In this document: positions 7,362 to 13,134 of the stretch, one piece after another | Layout: each line of letters begins with the position of its first letter | Numbering within the stretch: the stretch's first letter is position 1 | Assembly (NCBI GenBank): GCA_025774805.1 | Contig: JALGZR010000075.1 | Span: forward strand, 1 to 29,259 | Reading direction: 5' to 3' | Length of the DNA stretch: 29,259 nt | From: a bacterium | GTDB lineage: Bacteria > ARS69 | Translations under genes and position numbers: made by a program | The notes under the pieces: model-generated | What the model was told of the DNA's origin: nothing | The model's database searches: none | The model's input: only the letters and a program-made list of their open reading frames with translations

Positions 7362-7389
7362 TTGATGAATTATGAGATTAGGATATTTT
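7362..7389 (+). promoter_or_regulatory. promoter of the MarR-type gene in an AT-rich island
   Basis: TTGATG (7362-7367), a 16-bp spacer and TATTTT (7384-7389). The -10 box overlaps a perfect palindrome at 7386-7404. The AT-rich stretch of about 70 bp stands out sharply in this GC-rich sequence. Confidence 0.45.
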
Positions 7390-7404
7390 CATATGGTATG
7401 AAAA
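7386..7404. promoter_or_regulatory. palindromic operator candidate for the MarR-type regulator
   Basis: TTTTCATATGGTATGAAAA is a perfect 8-bp inverted repeat around TGG. It overlaps the -10 box and the likely start codon at 7398. MarR-family dimers typically bind AT-rich inverted repeats of this size in their own promoters, so autorepression is the simplest reading. Confidence 0.5.
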
Positions 7405-7877
7405 AGGAGATTACTCATATTATCGGTCGCGTGGAGAGGATCGGGGAGCGCCGGGACCGCTATCGACGCGATCTGCGACGGCACCGGCTGTCTCCGCCGC
7501 TCCTCCTGGTGCTACGCCTGCTGGAGAGTGATCCGGGAGTGACGATGGTCGAGTTGGCGCGCAGACTGGGAGCCTCCGTGCCCACAATGCAGAGCCGGAT
7601 CAACCGACTCGAGGAGTTGGGGCTGATCTCCCGGCGGCGAAGTCACGAGGATCGAAGGAAGGTGCCGACGGAGCTCTCGCGGCGGGGCCGTACTCTGCTT
7701 CGAAGGGTGCCGCTGGCCGGCGCCGGAAGGTTGATCGATGCGTTGGAGAACGGCGAAGTGACGCCGCGTCGTCTGCGGCGCCTCGCGGAAGAGCTGAAGA
7801 ACGTTGAGCGCCTGCTCTTCCCCGAAGAGGGAAGAAAGAAGCCGGGCCGAAGGCCCACGTCTCTCTGGAGACGCTGA
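7398..7877 (+). CDS. MarR-family winged-helix transcriptional regulator
   Basis: With start ATG 7398 this is a 159-aa DNA-binding protein of MarR type, length as usual for the family. An N-terminal basic helix (IIGRVERIGERRDRYRRDL) is followed by LSPPLLLVLRLLE, the recognition helix region VELARRLGASVPTMQSRINRLEELGLI and the wing SRRRSHEDRRKVPTELSRRG, which match the MarR pattern in order. The start is uncertain: TTG 7362 and ATG 7365 are in frame but lie in the promoter. If the promoter call is right, transcription starts within a few bases of ATG 7398, implying a leaderless message; an AAGGAG at 7404-7409 would instead suit a rare ATT start at 7419. The target other than itself is unknown. 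Confidence 0.85.
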   Translation: MKKEITHIIGRVERIGERRDRYRRDLRRHRLSPPLLLVLRLLESDPGVTMVELARRLGASVPTMQSRINRLEELGLISRRRSHEDRRKVPTELSRRGRTLLRRVPLAGAGRLIDALENGEVTPRRLRRLAEELKNVERLLFPEEGRKKPGRRPTSLWRR

Positions 7878-8263
7878 GCCCTTCGGTCGGGCGTACGACA
7901 TAGCGGCTCGGAGCCGCTCGTGGTCGTGCGGTTGGGTGGTGACGTCCCGGTTCGGGGCCCCCGAAGGCCCTCGACACTGGGAGAGTTGGCTCCGAGCCTC
8001 TCTCCGGAGGGGCCACTAGGGCTCGCCGCGCGGTGAGAGTATGAGGCGGATCGCGCGCGGGCCCGGGGCCCCTCTCCGCACGTCCGGCCACGATCGTCCG
8101 CGCCTTCGGCTCGGGGGCGGTGCCGGCGGACCTTTCGCTCGAGCCTCGAATGTCGCCGCGGTTCGGGCCGTCTCTTGAGGCGCCCCTCGGCGGGGCGCTA
8201 GAATCTCTCGGTTCACCGGAGGTTTCGTCACAGAAGAGCCAGTGGACCGCTCGAGGACATCGA
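7878..8263 (+). other. intergenic region, 386 bp
   Basis: Only the promoter at 8175-8204 is recognisable. A 44-codon open frame from ATG 8041 (preceded by GGTGAGAGT) has low-complexity Arg/Gly/Pro-rich translation and is not supported as a gene. The CGGTGAGAGTATGAGGC at 8031-8047 weakly recalls the right end of the CTAG repeat family. No terminator with a T-run is seen after the MarR gene. Confidence 0.5.
8175..8204 (+). promoter_or_regulatory. promoter of the secreted GH-like gene with a palindrome in its spacer
   Basis: TTGAGG (8175-8180), an 18-bp spacer and TAGAAT (8199-8204). The spacer is a 7-bp perfect inverted repeat, GCGCCCC (8180-8186) and GGGGCGC (8192-8198), which could be a regulator binding site. 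The expected transcript start lies about 50 bp before ATG 8264. Confidence 0.5.
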
Positions 8264-9784
8264 ATGCCGTCGATCCTCTCCCCGCTGACCGGCCTAGATC
8301 GACCGGGGAGACTCCGCCTCGTCCCCGCACTCGCGCTCCGCTCTCTCCTTCTCGTCGCCGCGGGGATGGTCCCGGGCGGCCCTCCTCCGGCCGCCGCCAC
8401 CTCCATCCGCGCGGACGGCCTCCTCGAGGTCGACGGTGAGCCGTTCTTCCCCGTCGGCCTCCTCGATCTGGGAACGTTCACGTACAGCGACTGGAACCAG
8501 AGGATTCGCAAGTCCGGGGCGAATCTGGTCTGGGATGTCGGCGTCGCCTACGCGGACACGTCTCCGACCTGTGAGGCGGTGATGGACTCCGCGGCGGCCA
8601 CGGGCTACCGACTGCTGATCGGCTCGTGGGACACCTGGGGCTGGGACGATCCCGACACGCCCGAGTACGAGGTCGACTTCCGGATGTACGAGCACGACGA
8701 GTTCGCGACCCTGCTCACCTGCTTGAGCGCGGATCCGGGAAACGTCATCGGCTACGTCAATCGCGACGAGCCGGTCTGGACTCTGTCCCAGAACTGGATC
8801 GGAGACATCGACTCGGCCCACATCATGGAGACCTACGACCAGATCCACGCCGCGGTCCCCCACACGATCGTGGCGATGAACTTCGCGCCGGTCCACGTCT
8901 CCCGGGATCTGGAAACCTGGAAGAGCGACATCGTCCCTTTCCTGGACGCCACCGACATCGTGATGTTCGCCAGTTACCCGTATCCGGCGGGGGAGGGGAC
9001 GTGCCTCGAATTGAACGTGACCGGTTATCCGGAGTGCCCGATGGATCGACTGACGGAGGGTGCGGACATCTTCCGCCAGGAGCTCAGTCACCCGGGGCAG
9101 CCCCTCTGGATGATCATCCAGGCGTTCAAGAGCATCCCTCTGAAGGAGTCGCGGTGGGAGGCCTACGCGTCCCTGGTGCACGGGGCCACGGGGCTGCTCT
9201 GGGCCGGGTGGACATGGAGCCACGTTCTCGGGAACGGTCCCCGGTCGTGGCCGGTGACGCGGCAGGTCGTGGCCGAGGTCGCGTCTCTGGAGGAGTTTCT
9301 GGTGGGGAAGGAGATCCCGGGCTCCTTCTCGACGCATCCCCTCGTCGAGACCCGCGCCAAGTGGGGGCGGGGGACCCGCGCGGTCGTCTTCGCCGTCTCC
9401 CGGGAGGGATTCGCGGGAGAGGTGCAGGTGCGGCTCCCGCGGATCCCCCGGTGGCCGACGACCGTGACCGTCGTGGGAGAGAGCCGGGAGCTCGTGGCGA
9501 CCGACGGATTCGTGACGGACACGTTTCTCGATTACGAGGCCCACGTCTACGAGTACCGGGGTCTCCGGAGGTCCAAGAGCGCAGTGGCGATCTTCACCGT
9601 CCACGACGCCGCCGGGCGCCGGGTGGCCCTCCTCGGCTCGGGAACGTACGAGGCCGGGGTCGGCCATTTGGTCTGGAACGGGCAGGACGCGAAGGGACGA
9701 CGGGCGGGCCCCGGAGTCTATTTCGTCCGGGGAAGGACCTCGGACGGCGAGACGGCCACCGCCAGGCTGCTGATCCGCAGGTGA
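8264..9784 (+). CDS. secreted glycoside-hydrolase-like TIM-barrel protein with FlgD-type C-terminal module
   Basis: 506 aa. ATG 8264 has GAGGA 7 bp upstream; a signal peptide follows (hydrophobic VPALALRSLLLVAAGM, ending near PAAAT, residue 46). Residues about 50-370 look like a clan-A glycoside hydrolase barrel: DGEPFFPVGL at the first strand, GYVNRDEPVW with Glu169 as candidate acid/base, MFASYPYPAGEG, and WEAYASLVHGATGLLWAGW near the end. This resembles GH5/GH42-type folds, but I cannot name the family or sugar. A beta-sandwich-like segment (about 380-430) and a FlgD-like Ig module (441-506: FTVHDAAGRRV, WNGQDAKGR, GVYFVRG) follow, typical of exported proteins in this lineage. A strong terminator follows at 9840-9860, so it is monocistronic. 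Confidence 0.8.
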   Translation: MPSILSPLTGLDRPGRLRLVPALALRSLLLVAAGMVPGGPPPAAATSIRADGLLEVDGEPFFPVGLLDLGTFTYSDWNQRIRKSGANLVWDVGVAYADTSPTCEAVMDSAAATGYRLLIGSWDTWGWDDPDTPEYEVDFRMYEHDEFATLLTCLSADPGNVIGYVNRDEPVWTLSQNWIGDIDSAHIMETYDQIHAAVPHTIVAMNFAPVHVSRDLETWKSDIVPFLDATDIVMFASYPYPAGEGTCLELNVTGYPECPMDRLTEGADIFRQELSHPGQPLWMIIQAFKSIPLKESRWEAYASLVHGATGLLWAGWTWSHVLGNGPRSWPVTRQVVAEVASLEEFLVGKEIPGSFSTHPLVETRAKWGRGTRAVVFAVSREGFAGEVQVRLPRIPRWPTTVTVVGESRELVATDGFVTDTFLDYEAHVYEYRGLRRSKSAVAIFTVHDAAGRRVALLGSGTYEAGVGHLVWNGQDAKGRRAGPGVYFVRGRTSDGETATARLLIRR

Positions 9785-9818
9785 TCTATCTTATTGCCCA
9801 GTATGTAGATAGGTAGAT
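9784..9818 (+). other. AT-rich imperfect hairpin after the GH-like gene
   Basis: ATCTATCT (9784-9791) can pair with AGATAGGTAGAT (9807-9818), starting at the last base of the stop codon. It lies before the intrinsic terminator and may protect the 3' end or be part of an unidentified repeat. Confidence 0.3.
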
Positions 9819-9839
9819 TCCCGCCCACCCGATCTCCGT

Positions 9840-9860
9840 CCGGCCGGGAGGTCGGTTTTT
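9840..9860 (+). terminator. rho-independent terminator of the GH-like gene
   Basis: CCGGCC (9840-9845), loop GGGA, GGTCGG (9850-9855) with one G-T pair, then TTTTT (9856-9860). Placed 56 bp after the stop codon at 9784. Confidence 0.7.
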
Positions 9861-9988
9861 CGGGAACCTCGGGCCGGAGGCGGGGTACATGGCACTGAAG
9901 GCGCTCGGGACCGCAGACCCTCGGGCGCCCCCTCACCGAACGCGGGACAGCAGCCAGAAGCTTCGGATTGACGGGACGATCAGGACGA

Positions 9989-10028
9989 CGCCGCGACCCG
10001 ACGACCCCCGGGCGCGGCGTTTCCTTTT
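9989..10028 (+). terminator. second terminator-like hairpin
   Basis: CGCCGCG (9989-9995) pairs perfectly with CGCGGCG (10013-10019), followed by TTTCCTTTT (10020-10028). It may back up the first terminator, or act as an attenuator if transcription of the next gene begins upstream. Confidence 0.5.
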
Positions 10029-10056
10029 GGGCAGGAACGGGTCCGACCGCTAATCT
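10027..10056 (+). promoter_or_regulatory. candidate promoter of the homocysteine methyltransferase/MTHFR gene
   Basis: TTGGGC (10027-10032) with TAATCT 18 bp later (10051-10056), or GCTAAT at 16 bp. It sits just after the second terminator and about 50 bp before ATG 10106. Confidence 0.35.
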
Positions 10057-10105
10057 CCCGGAACCCTGACGAAACTCCGACCGGAACCGGACGAGGAGGG
10101 GGCCC

Positions 10106-12022
10106 ATGAGCGCACCGACGGGACTTCGAGAGCGCCTCGAGGCGGGCGTGGTCGTCGGAGACGGCGCCATGGGGACGATGCTCTACGGCAAGGGCATCTA
10201 CATCAATCGCTGCTTCGACGAGCTCAACGTCGCCTCTCCGGATCTCGTCCGGGACGTCCACCGCGGCTACGTCGAGGCGGGGGCGGACTTCATCGAGACG
10301 AACACGTACGGGGCCAACGCCTTCAAGCTCGAGCCGCACGGCCTGGCGGAACGGTTGGAGGAGATCAACCGGAAAGGGGTCGAGATCGCACGGGAGGCCG
10401 CGGGCACCCGCGCGCTGGTGGCGGGATCCATCGGACCTCTCGGGATCCAGATCGAGCCGATCGGCCGGCTGGCCTACTCGGAGGCCCGGGACGCCTTCCG
10501 GAAGCAGGCCCGGGCCCTCGAGGAGGAAGGGGTCGATCTGTTCGTCATCGAGACGATCCGGCGGCTCGAGGAGATGCGGGAGGCGATCCGGGCGGTCCGC
10601 GAGGTCTCGGACAAGCCGATCGTGGCCTGCGTGACCATCACCGAAGAGGACATCTCGGCCTACGGCGATCCTCCGGAGAAGATCGCCGCCGCCCTCGACT
10701 CGTTCGGGCCCGACGTGATGGGCCTCAATTGCTCGGTCGGCCCGCAGCCGATGCTGAAGGCGATCGGGGAGATGATGCCCCACACCCGCCTCCCGACGTG
10801 CGTTATGCCGAATGCCGGGATACCGCGCCTCGTCGAGGGCCGGTACATGTACCTCTCCTCGCCGGAGTACTTCGGCGAGTACACCCGGCGGTTCCTGATG
10901 GCGGGAGTGAGAATCGTCGGCGGGTGTTGCGGAACCACACCCGCTCACATCCGGGCGATCAAGGACGCGGTGCGGTCGGTGCGCCCCGAGAGGCCGCACG
11001 CCGAGCGGGCCGTCGCCACTCCGGTGAGCCCGATCCGGGGCGAGACGATCGCCCCCGTGGCGAAGGCGCTCAAGTCGGACCTCGCGGCGAGCATCGATGC
11101 GGGACGATTCGTCTGCTCGGTCGAGATCTTGCCGCCCAAGAGCCCCGATCCCGAGCGGGCTCTGAAGCGCATCCGGCGCCTTCGAGAGGCGGGCGTCGAC
11201 GCGGTGAACATCCCCGACGGACCTCGGGCCAGCGCACGCATGAGCTCGCTGGCGCTGGCCGTTCTCGCGAAACGGAGCGCCGGCGTGGAGGCGATCCTCC
11301 ACTACTGCTGCCGGGATCGGAACCTCCTCGGGATGCAGTCCGACCTGCTGGGAGCGGGAGCGCTCGGAATCGGGAACATCCTGATCATCACCGGGGATCC
11401 TCCGAAGCTCGGCGACTATCCCGACGCCACCGCGGTCTTCGACGTGGACTCCATCGGGCTCATGCAGATCGCGAACCGCCTGAATCACGGACAGGACCTG
11501 ATGGGGAATCCCATCGGTTCTCCGACCGCGCTGCACCTCGGGGTGGGCGCGAACCCCGGGGCGGTGAATCTCGACGAGGAGATCCGCCGGTTCGAGTACA
11601 AGGTCGAGGCGGGGGCGGAGTTCGTGATGACGCAGCCGGTCTACGACGCGTCCGTCTTCGAGAACTTCGTGAAACGGATCGACCACTGCCGGATCCCGAT
11701 CCTCGTCGGCATCCTCCCGCTGCACAGCTTCCGTAACGCCGAGTTCCTCACGAACGAGGTGCCGGGGATGGAGGTTCCGCCGACCATCATGAGGCGGCTG
11801 GCGGACGCCGGATCGGCCGAGGCGGCGAAACAGGTGGGAATCGAGGTCGCGCAGGAGGCGCTCGCCGCGAGCCTTCCCCTCTGCCAGGGGGTGTACATCA
11901 TGCCCCCGTTCGGAAACGTGTCCGCGGCGATCCGCGTCCTCGAGGCGATTCCCGAGGATCTGCGCGCGCCGGGCGGCACGGCCCCCAGCGGGCGATCCGT
12001 TTCCTCGGAGGCATCGCCTTGA
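10106..12022 (+). CDS. bifunctional homocysteine S-methyltransferase / methylenetetrahydrofolate reductase (YitJ type)
   Basis: 638 aa in two catalytic parts. Residues 1-300 form the zinc-dependent homocysteine S-methyltransferase barrel: GDGAMGTMLY near the N-terminus, Cys209 in GLNCSVGP, and Cys274-Cys275 in GGCCGTTP are the zinc ligands. Residues about 330-620 form the FAD-dependent methylenetetrahydrofolate reductase: SVEILPPKSP, HYCCRDRN, IITGDPP and MTQPVYD. The domain order and size match B. subtilis YitJ (about 612 aa), and MetH-type B12-binding domains are absent. Together they reduce methylene-THF and methylate homocysteine in the methionine/one-carbon cycle; whether the first domain uses methyl-THF or S-methylmethionine cannot be read from sequence. 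GAGGAGGGG precedes ATG 10106. The stop overlaps the start of the DUF368 gene. Confidence 0.95.
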   Translation: MSAPTGLRERLEAGVVVGDGAMGTMLYGKGIYINRCFDELNVASPDLVRDVHRGYVEAGADFIETNTYGANAFKLEPHGLAERLEEINRKGVEIAREAAGTRALVAGSIGPLGIQIEPIGRLAYSEARDAFRKQARALEEEGVDLFVIETIRRLEEMREAIRAVREVSDKPIVACVTITEEDISAYGDPPEKIAAALDSFGPDVMGLNCSVGPQPMLKAIGEMMPHTRLPTCVMPNAGIPRLVEGRYMYLSSPEYFGEYTRRFLMAGVRIVGGCCGTTPAHIRAIKDAVRSVRPERPHAERAVATPVSPIRGETIAPVAKALKSDLAASIDAGRFVCSVEILPPKSPDPERALKRIRRLREAGVDAVNIPDGPRASARMSSLALAVLAKRSAGVEAILHYCCRDRNLLGMQSDLLGAGALGIGNILIITGDPPKLGDYPDATAVFDVDSIGLMQIANRLNHGQDLMGNPIGSPTALHLGVGANPGAVNLDEEIRRFEYKVEAGAEFVMTQPVYDASVFENFVKRIDHCRIPILVGILPLHSFRNAEFLTNEVPGMEVPPTIMRRLADAGSAEAAKQVGIEVAQEALAASLPLCQGVYIMPPFGNVSAAIRVLEAIPEDLRAPGGTAPSGRSVSSEASP

Positions 12023-13074
12023 TCCGCACGTCCTCGGACGCCGTCCGAGGTGAAGCCACCGAGCCGGGGGACGCGCCCGCCCGCGGCGACACCCCGGTCC
12101 CGCTTCTGGCGGGACGGGGAGTGATCGGCGGGGTCCTCATGGGACTCGCGAACCTCGTTCCGGGGATCAGCGGGGGCACGATGCTCCTCGCGGCCGGGGT
12201 CTACCCCCGGTTCATCCGCGCGATCGCCGAAGTGACGACGCTGCGATTCCGCATGCCCTCCCTGGTCGTGCTGGGGAGCGTCGTGATCGCTGCCGGGCTC
12301 GGGATCCTCTTGCTCGCCGGCGTGATCAAGGATCTCGTCGTGCACCATCGGTGGGTCATGTACAGCCTCTTCATCGGCTTGACCCTGGGCGGGATTCCCG
12401 TGGTGTGGAGGATGGCGAGACCGGCGACGGCTTCTCTGTGGGCGGGCGCGGTCGCGGGCGTGATCGCGATGATGTTTCTCGCTCTCGCCCAGCAGGCGGG
12501 CACGGGGGCGAGCGGAAGCGCCGACAGCAACTTCCTCATGCTGTTCATCGCCGGTCTCGCCGGCGCGAGCGCGATGATCCTGCCCGGCGTGAGCGGGGGA
12601 TACCTGCTTCTCGTGCTCGGCCAGTACGTACCGATCCTGTCCGGGATCGACACCCTCAAGCAGGCGCTCGGGGCGAGGGACCTCGCGGCCGCGACGGATC
12701 CGGTGCTGTCCGTGGTCCTGCCGGTCGGAATCGGAGTGGTCGCCGGGGTCGTCGGGGTCAGCAACCTGCTGAAGTGGCTTCTCAACCGGCACGAGAAGGC
12801 CACGCTGGGCGTTCTCCTCGGGCTTCTGCTCGGAGCGGTCATCGGCCTTTGGCCCTTTCAGGCCGCCGTCGACCCGACGCCGGGGGAGACGATCATCAAG
12901 GGACGGGTCGTGACGGCGGAGAACCTCGAGGAGTTCGACGTCGATGATTGGCCGGTGACGCGATTTTCACCCACCGGGGGGCAGATCGCCGGGGCCCTTG
13001 CCCTCGTGCTCGCCGGAGCGGCCACGACCGCCGGAATCGCCCGGCTCGGACGAGAGCCGTCGGACGAGGCCTGA
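12019..13074 (+). CDS. DUF368 family membrane protein, putative polyprenyl-phosphate translocase (PopT type)
   Basis: A 351-aa polytopic membrane protein. The DUF368 family includes PopT, recently assigned as a flippase that returns undecaprenyl phosphate to the cytoplasmic face for wall synthesis. Two inverted-topology signature loops are clear: GLANLVPGISGGTMLL (about residues 40-56) and SAMILPGVSGGYLLLVLGQY (about 189-208). Eight or so hydrophobic helices are present; residues about 290-315 form a hydrophilic loop before the last helix. The start is TTG 12019, overlapping the previous stop (TTGA), with GGAGG 7 bp upstream. The first 32 residues are hydrophilic and precede the domain. Coupling to a methionine-cycle gene is not functionally obvious. 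Confidence 0.9.
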   Translation: MIRTSSDAVRGEATEPGDAPARGDTPVPLLAGRGVIGGVLMGLANLVPGISGGTMLLAAGVYPRFIRAIAEVTTLRFRMPSLVVLGSVVIAAGLGILLLAGVIKDLVVHHRWVMYSLFIGLTLGGIPVVWRMARPATASLWAGAVAGVIAMMFLALAQQAGTGASGSADSNFLMLFIAGLAGASAMILPGVSGGYLLLVLGQYVPILSGIDTLKQALGARDLAAATDPVLSVVLPVGIGVVAGVVGVSNLLKWLLNRHEKATLGVLLGLLLGAVIGLWPFQAAVDPTPGETIIKGRVVTAENLEEFDVDDWPVTRFSPTGGQIAGALALVLAGAATTAGIARLGREPSDEA

Positions 13075-13134
13075 GCGTCGGGCGATCGACCGGTCCGGGC
13101 GATGGCGGGGGAGTGTCCTTTTCCGGGGCTTCCC

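Larger units (their letters stand above)
9861..10105 (+). other. leader/intergenic region of the methionine-synthesis gene
   Basis: Contains a hairpin GGCGC (9900-9904)/GCGCC (9925-9929), a terminator-like structure (9989-10028) and a promoter candidate (10027-10056). I looked for SAM-I, SAM-II, SAH and cobalamin riboswitch signatures and found none convincing. Confidence 0.4.

Noticed and set aside
8031-8175. Small gene of 44 codons from ATG 8041
   Set aside because: Arg/Gly/Pro-rich translation, no homology recognised, and the start resembles the degenerate repeat end rather than a true ribosome site.
9861-9990. SAM, SAH or cobalamin riboswitch before the methionine gene
   Set aside because: GGCACTG and CAGCCAGAAG recall parts of a cobalamin box, but order, spacing and the remaining conserved core are missing; a covariance-model search would decide.
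9980-11725. Minus-strand open frame opposite the YitJ-type gene
   Set aside because: Antisense shadow with His/Arg/Asp-rich composition; the plus-strand zinc and MTHFR motifs are decisive.
13075-13134. Terminator between the DUF368 and M16 genes
   Set aside because: Only a 4-bp stem GGGG/CCCC with a 3-base loop is visible; too weak to call.
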